A stretch of DNA of 64,000 nt from Salsuginibacillus halophilus (GTDB taxonomy: Bacteria > Bacillota > Bacilli > Bacillales > Marinococcaceae), in assembly GCF_003014715.1 (NCBI RefSeq), contig NZ_PYAV01000014.1:1-64000 (forward strand). Direction: 5' to 3'. Of the stretch, positions 27,498-36,607 are shown in pieces. Within the stretch, counting starts at the first letter, position 1. The number at the start of each line of letters is the position of its first letter. Under the pieces are notes generated by a model, which searched no databases, had not been told where the DNA came from, and saw nothing but the letters and a program-made list of their open reading frames with translations. The position numbers and the translations under genes were made by a program.

Positions 27498-27721
27498 TCA
27501 ACCAGAAATATGGCAGTTGAACAGAGCGGTGGTATCAGCAGGTGTTGGATGGATACCGCCGGCTGTTCCTGTCGATTGTCCCGGGTATAAGCCATTTTTC
27601 TCAAAGTTTTCGTATCCAGGTTAAGCCAGGGACGTTGAGGGAACGGTGCGGAAGGATTCTTAGTTGAGTGATTCAAGGTTGATAAATTTTCGACGAGCCA
27701 GCAGAAGGGCGGGTTACAGCA

Positions 27722-28765
27722 ATGAAAGTCATCCATGAAGTATACTGGCTGCGCGCCTTGGCCTGTCTGGCGGTCGTGATGGTCCATGCTGTAAATACAA
27801 CGCTGGAGCATTATGAATTCATAATCCCGAAGTCTGAAGAAAATATATTAATCGCCGCAAGGTTTCTTGTATTATTCGGAACCCCGGCCTTTATCTTTAT
27901 TTCTGAACTGCTCCTTGCCTATGCTTACCCAGATCAAGTGCCTAAAGGTTTTTTTATCAAGCGGGTAAAGTTTTTACTGATGCCGTTTGCATTTATGGCA
28001 TTTGTATTTGCCGTTATGACTTCTGAAAGTATAGGCGAGTTCCCGTCCGAACTTGCCCTGAACTTATTTCTTGGTGGTTACACCGGTTATTTTATTTTAA
28101 TCATTTTCCAGTTTTATATTTTACATGTCTGCCTGCACCGCTATTTGAAAAAAGTGTCTCCCGTACTTGTTTTAAGTGCGGCTTTGATGATAAATACGAT
28201 CTATCTCGGCTTTTTCCACGTGACATCTCCACCGGGTATCGTGCTTGGAGAATATATATGGGAAAGGGGACACTGGCTTCCATTTACAGGGTGGGTGTTT
28301 TACTTTGCGCTAGGGTATTACGCCGGAAGGTATTATCATCAGATCATGAGTAGAATCGTGAAGTTGAGGTATCTGCTGGCAGGTGCAGCTGCTGTCCTTC
28401 TATTATTCGTTTTCTCTTTGGTTGTGACAGATATACTTGATGTTGTATCGTCAAAGCGTGTAGATTACATTTTGTATACAACAGCTGTCGTATTTGCGAT
28501 CCTAGCTTTCACTTACAGACTGAAAAAGGTGCCGTTACCGGTTTTGGTGCTCAGCAAATATTCTTTTAATGTGTATTTGCTTCATACCGTTATCCTGCAT
28601 TATTTACCAAAGTTCGAAGGCCTGCATCCCTTCTTGTATTTCGGCTTAGCGGTCATATTGAGTGCCGGTGGCTCGATGCTGTTTGCAAAGTTTGTTTCGC
28701 GCTTCAATATAACATCCTATCTCATTGGAAAGCAGATTCCGGTTCCGAATGAAACGAGGAAATAA
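27722..28765 (+). CDS. Membrane acyltransferase, OafA/YfiQ-like (family 3)
   Basis: 347 residues with about ten hydrophobic segments. It begins MKVIHEVYWLRALACLAVVMVHAV; the R-A-x-A-x-x-x-V-x-x-H pattern is the family motif with the catalytic His. Members transfer acetyl or similar groups to cell-surface polymers; the acceptor is unknown. GGGCGGG precedes the ATG. The 224-nt gap before it shows no gene. A bidirectional terminator separates it from the convergent histidine kinase gene. Confidence 0.85.
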   Translation: MKVIHEVYWLRALACLAVVMVHAVNTTLEHYEFIIPKSEENILIAARFLVLFGTPAFIFISELLLAYAYPDQVPKGFFIKRVKFLLMPFAFMAFVFAVMTSESIGEFPSELALNLFLGGYTGYFILIIFQFYILHVCLHRYLKKVSPVLVLSAALMINTIYLGFFHVTSPPGIVLGEYIWERGHWLPFTGWVFYFALGYYAGRYYHQIMSRIVKLRYLLAGAAAVLLLFVFSLVVTDILDVVSSKRVDYILYTTAVVFAILAFTYRLKKVPLPVLVLSKYSFNVYLLHTVILHYLPKFEGLHPFLYFGLAVILSAGGSMLFAKFVSRFNITSYLIGKQIPVPNETRK

Positions 28766-28811
28766 AAAAAGTAAGCTCAGCGCACTTAAAAAGGCGTTGA
28801 GCTTACTTTTT
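28766..28811. terminator. Bidirectional terminator
   Basis: GTAAGCTCA (28771-28779) pairs with TGAGCTTAC (28798-28806), with AAAAA before and TTTTT after, so it can end transcripts from both sides. Confidence 0.88.
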
Positions 28812-28814
28812 GTT

Positions 28815-30182
28815 TTAAGTCTTAAGAAGCGGGAGGTATAAATGAAAGCGGGCGCCGCGACCCGCCGGGCTCTCTGAGTGCACATGCCCGCCGTGGGCTT
28901 CAATAAATTCTTTAGCGATCGCGAGCCCCAGGCCGCTTCCGCCATCTTTTGTAGATCTTGCTGCATCCGTGCGGTAAAAGCGCGCCCACACAAGTTCAGC
29001 TTCATCAGCGGTTAATCCTGGCCCTTCATCTTCAATACAAATTTCTACCTCATCTCCTGCGTGCCGCAGGGAGACATGGACTGCGCTGTCTGTATGATGA
29101 ATGGCATTAGATAGAACATTCAACAGTGCCTGTTGCAACCGGGCTGGATCTGCCGAAAGTTCAAGCTTTTCGTCCGGAGAGTTAAGTGTCATCGTTACTT
29201 CGTGTTGATGCGCGTAGGACCGAATCGTCTCTACGGTTTCCGATACAAGGGAGCCTGCTTCTACTTGTTCGAATGAGAAAGTAAAATGGCCTTCGTCTAG
29301 TTTCGTTAGTTGAAACAAGTCTTCAACGAGCCGTTCCATTCGCACAGCTTCATGATGAATCACAACTGCGTGGGCGGCAGCATCCTCCGGCATCTCGGAA
29401 ATCAATGAAGAGTAAGCTTTGACGTAAGTAAGCGGTGTGCGCAAGTCATGGGAAACGTTGGACAAAAAGGATCTGCGTGAATCTCTGTAAGCGCGGAGCT
29501 GCGCGGCCATCGTGCCGATACTCCAGCTCAGTTCTCCAATTTCATCGCGTGAACTCGCGTTTAATTGAACGTCAAAGTCGCCGTCGGCTACGAGGTCGGT
29601 TGTCCGTTTCAGCCGATGTAGCGGTTTGCCGACGTAATGTTTCATAAACCAAGCGAAAAAGCCTGCAAGTACAGTGCTTCCGCCAAACATGGCCAGCATA
29701 ATCCAAAATAAAAATTGACTTGTTTCTTCAAATTCGGGTGTCGCTTCATCAATAAACAAGTAACCGACCGTTTCATCATTTACGATTAGTGGCTCATAAG
29801 CGTAAATATGCGGAATGGTGTGGTGTGAGGTGCGGCTGAAAGCACTTGTACCGCCTTCCTGCGCTTCAATCCACTGCTTATATGCTGCTGCCTCCTCGGT
29901 GGTAACCCCGGCGGTCGACTCCCAGCTTTCCAGGTTTTCACCAAAGAAAACAAACTGTGATTCGCTTTCATATTCTTCCATAACGATAATGTGCTGCAGT
30001 GTTTCCACGTAAAAGTCGGTTTCGATCACTTCTTGATGGGCAGTTAGTCGTTGTTCCACACTTTCCTGCAGTTGGTTTTTGTAAAAGGACTGCGAAACTT
30101 CGTAAAATAAATAACACATTGTGATAATGAGCAACAGCATCGCACTAAATACAATGAATGCTGTTTTAGCCGAAAGCTTCAT
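28815..30182 (-). CDS. Sensor histidine kinase
   Basis: 455 residues. Two membrane spans (about 8-28 and 158-180) enclose an extracytoplasmic sensor of about 130 residues with several histidines (SRTSHHTIPHIYAYEPL). A HAMP domain, the DHp helix with SNVSHDLRTPLTY (phosphoacceptor His about 253) and the ATPase with N-box NVLSNAIHH, DEGPGL and GSGLGLAIAKE follow. It overlaps its response regulator by 4 nt. The ligand is unknown; neighbours hint at metal or envelope stress. Confidence 0.93.
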   Translation of the reverse strand: MKLSAKTAFIVFSAMLLLIITMCYLFYEVSQSFYKNQLQESVEQRLTAHQEVIETDFYVETLQHIIVMEEYESESQFVFFGENLESWESTAGVTTEEAAAYKQWIEAQEGGTSAFSRTSHHTIPHIYAYEPLIVNDETVGYLFIDEATPEFEETSQFLFWIMLAMFGGSTVLAGFFAWFMKHYVGKPLHRLKRTTDLVADGDFDVQLNASSRDEIGELSWSIGTMAAQLRAYRDSRRSFLSNVSHDLRTPLTYVKAYSSLISEMPEDAAAHAVVIHHEAVRMERLVEDLFQLTKLDEGHFTFSFEQVEAGSLVSETVETIRSYAHQHEVTMTLNSPDEKLELSADPARLQQALLNVLSNAIHHTDSAVHVSLRHAGDEVEICIEDEGPGLTADEAELVWARFYRTDAARSTKDGGSGLGLAIAKEFIEAHGGHVHSESPAGRGARFHLYLPLLKT

Positions 30183-30865
30183 AGTGGGTCATCCTTCACA
30201 CGGTACCCCACACCCCAAACGGTTTCGATGTAATTTTGCTCGAGGCCGGCCTTCCGGAATTTCTCGCGTATATTTTTAATGTGAGCATCGACGCTCCGGT
30301 CCGTGCGCTCCTCACCTGGTGTCCAGATTTGGTCAAGCAGTTCATCTCTTGTAAATACACCGCCGGGGCGGGCAATCATCGTATCGAGCAGCAAATACTC
30401 TTTGTTTGTTAATTTTAATGCGTAACTCCCTACCTTGACTTCGCGTCGCTCGCGGTCAATGGTTAAGTCGCCGATGTGGGTGTTCATCAGTGCTGCCGGG
30501 ATTCCGCGCCGCCGTAAAACTGCTTCAGTTCGAGCGGAAAGTTCACCGGGCTCAAAGGGTTTTGTCACATAATCATCAGCACCTGCCTGAAGACCTTGTA
30601 CAATCTGGTCGGTTTCGCCTAAGGCAGAGACGATAATAACCCCAGCGGTTTCGCCTGATTCACGCAAAGTTTTCAGCATCGTGAGACCGTTCATTTCCGG
30701 CATCATAATATCTAATAACACAAGGTCGATGTCAACGTTATTGATGATGTCGATAGCTTCCCGGCCGTTTGCGGCACTGTAAAGCTCATAAGAAGACGAT
30801 TTAAAAATGACTTTTAATAAGTCAATCATTTGTTGTTCATCATCAACGATCAGTAGGCGTGCCAC
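30179..30865 (-). CDS. OmpR/PhoB-family response regulator
   Basis: 228 residues. The receiver domain has acidic pocket D8-D9, phosphoacceptor Asp52 in LVLLDIMMPEMNG and the TKPF lysine. A winged-helix DNA-binding domain follows (RTDRSVDAHIKNIREKF, then ETVWGVGYRV). It lies between the propeller lipoprotein gene and the kinase, all in one direction. It most likely binds the 11-bp-spaced TTCTTCAT repeats found before its own operon and before the Met-rich lipoprotein. Confidence 0.95.
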   Translation of the reverse strand: MARLLIVDDEQQMIDLLKVIFKSSSYELYSAANGREAIDIINNVDIDLVLLDIMMPEMNGLTMLKTLRESGETAGVIIVSALGETDQIVQGLQAGADDYVTKPFEPGELSARTEAVLRRRGIPAALMNTHIGDLTIDRERREVKVGSYALKLTNKEYLLLDTMIARPGGVFTRDELLDQIWTPGEERTDRSVDAHIKNIREKFRKAGLEQNYIETVWGVGYRVKDDPL

Positions 30866-30910
30866 TCAAACAGCTCCTCCCTCGTTATGGCATGTGCAGC
30901 TTCTCTGGAT

Positions 30911-31804
30911 TTATGGCGTATTTGGGGTTCCTTCATCAATCCAGGTTTCCCACGTTTCGCCTTGGTCAAAAGACAAGAAAAAGGAATCTTCAGCCCCGCC
31001 TGCAGCAATCATATCTTCATGCGTATCTAAGGTGATGACCGGTTCAGCAGGGAGGGCCATGTCCAGGGGCTCTAAGCTTCTGCCTAAATCTTCGGTGAAG
31101 AGCCAGCCCGCATCTTCGCCAACACCATACACGAGGTGACCGTCATCATAGGGGGCGGCACTTAAAATGCCAAGGCCGGGCTGGGTAAGTTCCCAAGTCT
31201 CGCCGCCATCAGTTGAATGATGGACACCATCTTGTGAAGCTGCCGCAAGCGTATTTTCATCATCATGATCGACGAGCAGCTCCAATAAATCCTCGCCCTC
31301 AAATTCGGTCGTATTAACATCCTCCCATTCGTAACCGGCATCTGTAGACCGGTACATGTCACCGTTATAAGCGTCAAACCCATAAATGACTTCTGAATGG
31401 TCCGGTTTCGCGACAATATTGTGAAAGTCAACTTCAGGATAAAGGATATCGACATCCCAGTTGTCTCCTTCATCATCGCTTCTCATGACGCCTAAAGGGT
31501 TGTCTAAATCCGAGTTCATACCGGGATGACCGCTGCTGATAAATGTACCGTCATCTAAAATGGTGAAGCCCATATAGTCGTGCCGGTCTTCTTCAGTCCC
31601 TTGCCAAGTTAAAGTTTCGTCTTCGAGATTTACGTGGAGCAATCCGTAATGCGTGCCGATGTATGGGTCCTGATCGCCGGCGGTATGAAAAGCGGTATCG
31701 TGCATATGGTGAACTTCTTCAACCTCATCTTCGGATGCTGCACCACACCCGGCCAAAACTCCTAATAAAGTGATATATGTCAATGTAACGTACGTGCGTG
31801 TCAT
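30911..31804 (-). CDS. F510_1955-like beta-propeller lipoprotein
   Basis: 297 residues. Signal peptide with lipobox LAGC, then BNR/sortilin-type propeller repeats with Asp-box motifs (STDAGYEWED, STDGGETWEL, SFDQGETWET). It resembles proteins annotated as F510_1955 family glycosylhydrolase, but no catalytic residues of a known glycosidase can be assigned. An N-terminal HHMHDTAFH cluster could bind metal. GGGAGGGG places the start at 31804, not at the upstream in-frame ATG at 31819. It leads the operon with the response regulator and kinase. Confidence 0.85.
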   Translation of the reverse strand: MTRTYVTLTYITLLGVLAGCGAASEDEVEEVHHMHDTAFHTAGDQDPYIGTHYGLLHVNLEDETLTWQGTEEDRHDYMGFTILDDGTFISSGHPGMNSDLDNPLGVMRSDDEGDNWDVDILYPEVDFHNIVAKPDHSEVIYGFDAYNGDMYRSTDAGYEWEDVNTTEFEGEDLLELLVDHDDENTLAAASQDGVHHSTDGGETWELTQPGLGILSAAPYDDGHLVYGVGEDAGWLFTEDLGRSLEPLDMALPAEPVITLDTHEDMIAAGGAEDSFFLSFDQGETWETWIDEGTPNTP

Positions 31805-31836
31805 AAAGACCCCTCCCAAGGTTATTTTACAGCAAC

Positions 31837-31871
31837 ATCATACAAAAGAAATATGAAGAAATGATGAAGAG
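31837..31871 (-). promoter_or_regulatory. Direct-repeat operator and -10 box of the two-component operon
   Basis: On the minus strand CTCTTCAT and TTCTTCAT start 11 bp apart (plus-strand 31864-31871 and 31853-31860), and TATGAT (31837-31842) follows at the same distance as in the 25981-26015 site. Confidence 0.65.
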
Positions 31872-31951
31872 AAGCAACGGATTGGGAGAGGGGTGTTCGT
31901 CTAGCGATTGTTACTGCGCACCGGTCGAAACTTGTGCGCAGCGATTCCACG

Positions 31952-33106
31952 TTAGCCGCTGCTCGTGTTTGGCATCACGTTTTTCGCTGGGCCGGCAAAT
32001 ATGGCGGCTGCGCCAACGAAGCCAAAGATGACAAACGCGGGCGCAAATCCCCAGACATCGATGAATACGCCGGCAAGCATTGAGCCAAAGACCTGCCCGA
32101 GCGCTAGCAGTAAAAACGGCAGGCCGATGCCAAGCGACGCGTTTTCGATAAATACGTGAATGCCCCAGACGAGGAGAATCCCTGTTAAAAAGATATACGA
32201 TCCGCCAAACAGCCCGGCTGAAGCGTAAGCAAGCATCCAGTCCGCCGGGTCGACGGCGAGCAGCACCGAAGCTGAAGCAATCAGGAGCGTGCCCAATTTG
32301 TACGCAAAAGGAAGCCCCAATTTTTCAACGAGAAAGCCGGAAAAGCCGCCTAAGATCCCGAAGATGCCGATCATGATCCAGAACGTTGATAACTGCCAGT
32401 CGCTGTAACTGCCGGCAGCTTCAATAAATGAGGGGGCAAAGGTCCAGAAAGCTGCTGTAGACACACCCAAAAATAAAGAAGAAATAATGAGCGGATTGGC
32501 TCCTTGTACGCCTTTAACGGAAAGGCTCCCTTTTTCCAGGCGAATCTTTGTCCGTTTATAAGACGGAGGGATCACGTAATAGTTCCAAATCAAAACGGCG
32601 AGAGCTAAAGCTGCGTAAATGAGGTAAGTGAGCCGCCAATCAGGTGCTAGAAAAATCGCGCCAAAACCGGATAAAACGATGCCGAGGCTCGTGCCTGAAT
32701 TAATCCATGTGTTGGCCCGGCCCTGCTGTTCCCGCTGCAGCCAAAGGGAGATCGCCGCGCCATACGGTGGTGAAATTAATCCGGTACTGCCGCCGGCGAG
32801 CAGGACACCTAAAGCAAGCACCCAAACATTCGGTGTGCCGGCCATAAAGAGGAGGCCGATAAAAGCTGAAAGACCTGCGAATAAGATCATCCGCTTGGGA
32901 CCTTCGCGCGTCGTCATCACGGTAGAAAAGACAATGGTGAAGCAGTACGCAAAGTAAAATAAAGACGAGATCGTGCCCGAAACAGCTTCCGACATTTGCA
33001 GTGAAGCGCTCATGTCAGGGAGGAGAAGGCCGAAACTAAACCGCGCCAAACCATATGTAACGGCAATCATCGTAATGCCAGGCAGAACGAGCTTTAAAAA
33101 CTTCAT
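31952..33106 (-). CDS. MFS transporter, YbfB/YjiJ-like
   Basis: 384 residues with about twelve hydrophobic segments. The first helix motif TYGLARFSFGLLLP and the GGSTGLISPPYGAAISLW segment fit the YbfB/YjiJ group. The substrate is unknown; the divergently spaced TetR gene and two matching operators suggest a drug- or metabolite-induced exporter. A GGAGGTT site lies before the ATG. Codon use is like the neighbours. Confidence 0.88.
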   Translation of the reverse strand: MKFLKLVLPGITMIAVTYGLARFSFGLLLPDMSASLQMSEAVSGTISSLFYFAYCFTIVFSTVMTTREGPKRMILFAGLSAFIGLLFMAGTPNVWVLALGVLLAGGSTGLISPPYGAAISLWLQREQQGRANTWINSGTSLGIVLSGFGAIFLAPDWRLTYLIYAALALAVLIWNYYVIPPSYKRTKIRLEKGSLSVKGVQGANPLIISSLFLGVSTAAFWTFAPSFIEAAGSYSDWQLSTFWIMIGIFGILGGFSGFLVEKLGLPFAYKLGTLLIASASVLLAVDPADWMLAYASAGLFGGSYIFLTGILLVWGIHVFIENASLGIGLPFLLLALGQVFGSMLAGVFIDVWGFAPAFVIFGFVGAAAIFAGPAKNVMPNTSSG

Positions 33107-33134
33107 GATGGAACCTCCTTACCTTAAAAATATA

Positions 33135-33150
33135 TAGAACGGTCTTTCTA
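33135..33150. promoter_or_regulatory. TetR operator before the MFS gene
   Basis: TAGAACGGTCTTTCTA: inverted TAGAA/TTCTA ends around a 6-bp core. It differs from the site at 33752-33767 in two core bases only. It lies in the 60-bp gap between tetR and the MFS gene. Confidence 0.7.
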
Positions 33151-33166
33151 TTTTTGGTGTAAAAAA

Positions 33167-33730
33167 TTACGATGTGTGCTGGACAAGTGTCCGCGCCATC
33201 GCAATTGAATGTTCAGTTGCCTGCTCTGCACCAATCAAAGTCGTCATTGATGTTGTACCTTCAAGTAACAGGGTGAATTGATTGGCTAACTCCCGCTCGT
33301 TGCTTTTGCCTTTTTGCTGGGCGAGTTCTTGAAAATATTGGAGTAATCTCGTCTTGTGACCCCTGGCGATATTTTCAATGTCATTGTCTGTACCAGCATA
33401 ATCTTCAATGGCCCGCAAAAACATATCACCTTTATAGGATTGTTCTTTTAACCAACGACCATGCGCTTCAGCCGCGAGAATGAAAGGGGAGTCAGAATCC
33501 ATTTCAACGTGGGCGTCTAAGTAAGACCAGTAGCGGGCTTCGCGCTGCTTTAATACTTCTTCAACAAGGTTATCTTTTGAAGGAAAGTGGTTGTAAAGCG
33601 TCATCGTTGCCACATTCGCCTCACTGATGATCTGCTTTAAACCGACCCCGCGAAAGCCGTATTCATAGAACAAAGATTCAGCTGTATTTAAAAGAGTTTC
33701 TCGTTTAACGGAACGGCTCATGTTTGTCAC
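33167..33730 (-). CDS. TetR-family transcriptional regulator
   Basis: 187 residues. The N-terminal helix-turn-helix is clear: ETLLNTAESLFYEYGFRGVGLKQIISEANVATMTLYNHF spread over about residues 10-48. The C-terminal ligand domain is variable. It is transcribed with or just before the MFS gene, and the same 16-bp palindrome precedes both, so it most likely represses both. Confidence 0.93.
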   Translation of the reverse strand: MTNMSRSVKRETLLNTAESLFYEYGFRGVGLKQIISEANVATMTLYNHFPSKDNLVEEVLKQREARYWSYLDAHVEMDSDSPFILAAEAHGRWLKEQSYKGDMFLRAIEDYAGTDNDIENIARGHKTRLLQYFQELAQQKGKSNERELANQFTLLLEGTTSMTTLIGAEQATEHSIAMARTLVQHTS

Positions 33731-33751
33731 AACCTTTATTTTACCAGTGGG

Positions 33752-33767
33752 TAGAACGACCTTTCTA
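33752..33767. promoter_or_regulatory. TetR operator before its own gene
   Basis: TAGAACGACCTTTCTA, 22 bp upstream of the tetR start; see the matching site at 33135-33150. The 33768-34000 gap holds no other feature I can support. Confidence 0.7.
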
Positions 33768-34000
33768 TCTTTAGGTTAACAAGCTGATGTTTTTTTGTCT
33801 AGCCATGCTTTCGACGTACCTTTTCTAATCCACCTTTAGCGTTTTAAGTTTTCATTTTCATGATTTTTCAAATCCATGATGTGGATTAAATGAACTGAGC
33901 CTGAAGCACTGTTTCTTCCATGAAAAGTATTGCGGATCGACTGTATGTTATTTACAATCACGTCAAAAGGTATTCGTTTTAGAGGGAGAGGTCGGATAAA

Positions 34001-34417
34001 ATGAGTGGTTTACGGCAGCTAAATGGCGACAATAAGGAGTTAGCAGGTGATAATCAACAATTAAAAGCTTTCAGCAAGGGCGTCTGCTATAAGATTAAAG
34101 ATCTACGTTCGAACGAATATATCGATGAGTTTCACTCGCATGAATATGACCAAAGTTTTGTCGAGCCGGTGGCTTTTAAAACGCATGAGCGTGCTGTTGC
34201 GTGTATTGAAACAGAACTTGAGGGCCGGTATGTAGAAAATAAAGAGCCAAGTAATCATCAAGATGAGGATGATGCTGTTTATACGGTGACAAAGCATCGA
34301 ACCTTTTTCTACCGTATTCGGATTCAAGGTGAAGCGATGTATGGTAATGCTGATTTTCATAATATCAGAGTTTTCTTTCGCAGACTGATGGCAAGGCTGA
34401 AGTCGCAATTAAGATAG
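34001..34417 (+). CDS. Hypothetical protein
   Basis: 138 residues, mixed charge, no signal peptide or membrane segment. I do not recognise it. The first 25 residues are Asn/Gln/Leu-rich and may form a short coil; the rest (VCYKIKDLRSNEYIDEF and YTVTKHRTFFYRIRIQGEA) alternates in a strand-like pattern. AGAGGGAGAGG 9 nt before the ATG supports translation. It stands alone between the tetR region and decayed genes. Confidence 0.6.
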   Translation: MSGLRQLNGDNKELAGDNQQLKAFSKGVCYKIKDLRSNEYIDEFHSHEYDQSFVEPVAFKTHERAVACIETELEGRYVENKEPSNHQDEDDAVYTVTKHRTFFYRIRIQGEAMYGNADFHNIRVFFRRLMARLKSQLR

Positions 34418-34514
34418 AAACATTTCATAACGCTACAGGCTTATTTCCGTTACTTATTTAAACCCAAGGAACCGAAGTAAGCCCTGGATTTGGTTCCTCA
34501 CGCAATCTATCTTA

Positions 34515-34665
34515 AGCTTTAACAAGGATGTCGTCGCCGTAGAAGGGGGCTTGAAATCCTTCTTTCATCTGCTCCGTGGATGTTTTGCACAGGTCGGTGC
34601 TTTTGTGATGCTCGTGTATGGAACTTGGGCTACTTGCTGAAATCCCCCTCTGAGACCTCGTATGC
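34515..34665 (-). pseudogene. Remnant of an iron-containing alcohol dehydrogenase (C-terminal end)
   Basis: The stretch matches the 3' end of the intact gene at 40402-41574: GTCGTCGCCGTAGAAGG is identical in both, and similarity continues to CGTATGCT at 34658, with substitutions and small indels that break the frame. No start, no stop in frame and no ribosome-binding site remain. It adjoins an RraA remnant, the same neighbour as the intact copy. Confidence 0.8.
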
Positions 34666-34684
34666 TAATCTTTCCTTAAACGCT

Positions 34685-35095
34685 AAAGCCATCCACGGAA
34701 ACGAAGCAAGGTATTTTTAATTTTTCCATGTTACCGGCGGTTGTCTACTCGCAGGCTTCAACTTTTTCTAGCTTTTTTCGTCTTGGAGACCGCCTGTTTT
34801 GCCTCTACATGCTAGTTTTGCAGAATTACAACATCCCCCTGCGCCTCAGTAACAACGGTTTTGTCCCGCTTTACTGCAACGCTACCTTAAGAGGTCGTTA
34901 CATTGACACCTCCCACCACTTGTTTCAACCCGGCATTCCGTCTTCTGTCTTGACAGAAAATCGTAACCCCAAGACCTTCTCAATTTAGAAGCGCGTCGTT
35001 TGTTACCATCCCACATACACCAAGGGTCTGCGGACGCAAGGTCGTACGCCGATCGCTATGGCCGGTACTGAATCCTCATTGAGTTTGATATGCCT
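34685..35095 (-). pseudogene. Remnant of an RraA-like gene
   Basis: Nearly the whole C-terminal two thirds of the intact gene at 42304-42912 can be followed, for example AACGAAGCAAG near 34700, GCTTTACTGCAACGC near 34868 and CCCGGCATTC near 34930. Many frameshifts and stops interrupt it. Similarity fades after about 35095. Confidence 0.8.
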
Positions 35096-35285
35096 GCGCC
35101 CGAACTTCCCCTCAAAATTCGTGTTTTCTCTGTCAAATCACCTCATTCAATTTCCATTTTCTTCAATCCTCCAACATTCAGCAAAAACTTTTCTAAAAAA
35201 TTTTCAACACAGCTGTAACCCTTGATATTCGTAGTGTTTCAAATTTATTAAACTAATAATTTGTAAAAAAGTTTGTAACGAACCG

Positions 35286-35314
35286 TTGATACATTACCGT
35301 CCAGATGGTACAGT
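35286..35314 (+). promoter_or_regulatory. Possible promoter of the opuA operon
   Basis: TTGATA (35286-35291) and TACAGT (35309-35314) are 17 bp apart, about 100 nt before opuAA. The AT-rich stretch 35160-35280 upstream has no gene. Confidence 0.45.
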
Positions 35315-35413
35315 AATAACTGTGTTTACGAAGATGATATCGAAATAAGGCGCTTCTTAGCGAATATGCACAGGCCGAACGTGAAGGCACGGGACATTTA
35401 AGAGGGGATGAAT

Positions 35414-36607
35414 ATGGACAAAATTGAAGTGAATGATTTAACCAAAATCTTCGGTGCGAATCCGCCGCAAGGATTAAAGCACTTACAAAACGGTGCTTCT
35501 AAAGAAGAAATTCTTGCAGACACCGGGATGACTGTTGGCGTAAACAAAGCTTCGTTCTCTGTCAAACCTGGAGAGATCTTTGTGATTATGGGGCTGTCCG
35601 GCAGCGGAAAGTCAACGCTCATCCGCTTAATCAACCGGTTGATCGAACCGACGGCCGGCGAGGTGTTGATTGATGGGGAAGATATGATCCAAATGGATAA
35701 AAACAAACTGATAGAAACGCGCCGGGAGAAACTGGCGATGGTGTTTCAAAAGTTTGGGTTATTGCCGCACCGCTCCGTAATGGAAAACGTCGCTTACGGC
35801 TTGGAACTGCAAGGCATTGATAAGCAGACCCGGGAAAGTAAGGCCTCGAAATCGATTGAAGATGTCGGTTTAAAAGGCTATGAATCAAGCAAACCGGAAG
35901 AACTCTCCGGCGGGATGCAGCAGCGGGTCGGACTTGCCCGAGCGCTTTCGAATGACTCCGATATTCTATTGATGGACGAGGCATTCAGCGCGTTAGATCC
36001 GATTATTCGTAAAGAAATGCAGGATGAACTGCTGCACTTACAAAATAAACTCGGAAAAACGGTATTATTTATTACGCACGATTTAGATGAAGCGCTAAAG
36101 CTTGGTGATCGGATCGCGATTATGAAAGATGGCGCAATCGTACAAGTCGGCACATCTGAAGAGATTCTTGAAAATCCAGCCGATGAATACGTGTCGAATT
36201 TCGTCAAAGATGTGGACCGCTCAAAAGTGTTAGAGGCCTCGCACGTGATGAAAAAGCCGGAGGTGCTCATTAACGAAAAGGATGGGCCGCGCCTTGCGAT
36301 TCGGAAAATGGAAGAAGTGGGAGCTTCAAGCATCTTTGTAGTGAACAAGGAGAAGGAGCTACAGGGGCTGTTAACGATAGATGATGCGATTGATGCGCAT
36401 GAAAAACAGACCTCGATTTATGAAAAGTTAATTACAAGTGTAGAGACGACGGCACCGGATACACCACTGCATGATTTGATTAATATTGCTATCGAAGCGA
36501 AATATCCAATTTGTGTCGTAGAAAACGAGAAGCTGCTCGGCATTATTTCACGTGTATCGATCCTTTCTGGCTTGGTACTCGGTAAAGAAGAGGAGGTGTC
36601 TGAATGA
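35414..36607 (+). CDS. opuAA: Glycine betaine/proline betaine ABC transporter, ATPase
   Basis: 397 residues. The ATPase domain has Walker A GLSGSGKST (about 58-66), signature LSGGMQQRVG (about 163-172) and Walker B ILLMDEAF. Two CBS domains at the C-terminus (about 275-395) are the ionic-strength sensor known from OpuA. AAGAGGGG is too close to ATG 35408, so ATG 35414 is taken. The end overlaps the permease gene by 4 nt. Confidence 0.95.
   Translation: MDKIEVNDLTKIFGANPPQGLKHLQNGASKEEILADTGMTVGVNKASFSVKPGEIFVIMGLSGSGKSTLIRLINRLIEPTAGEVLIDGEDMIQMDKNKLIETRREKLAMVFQKFGLLPHRSVMENVAYGLELQGIDKQTRESKASKSIEDVGLKGYESSKPEELSGGMQQRVGLARALSNDSDILLMDEAFSALDPIIRKEMQDELLHLQNKLGKTVLFITHDLDEALKLGDRIAIMKDGAIVQVGTSEEILENPADEYVSNFVKDVDRSKVLEASHVMKKPEVLINEKDGPRLAIRKMEEVGASSIFVVNKEKELQGLLTIDDAIDAHEKQTSIYEKLITSVETTAPDTPLHDLINIAIEAKYPICVVENEKLLGIISRVSILSGLVLGKEEEVSE

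Noticed and set aside
30807-31139. 110-codon plus-strand frame over the regulator/propeller junction
   Set aside because: Antisense to two well-supported genes; no ribosome-binding site.
34728-34988. 86-codon plus-strand frame
   Set aside because: It lies on the wrong strand of the RraA remnant and has no ribosome-binding site.
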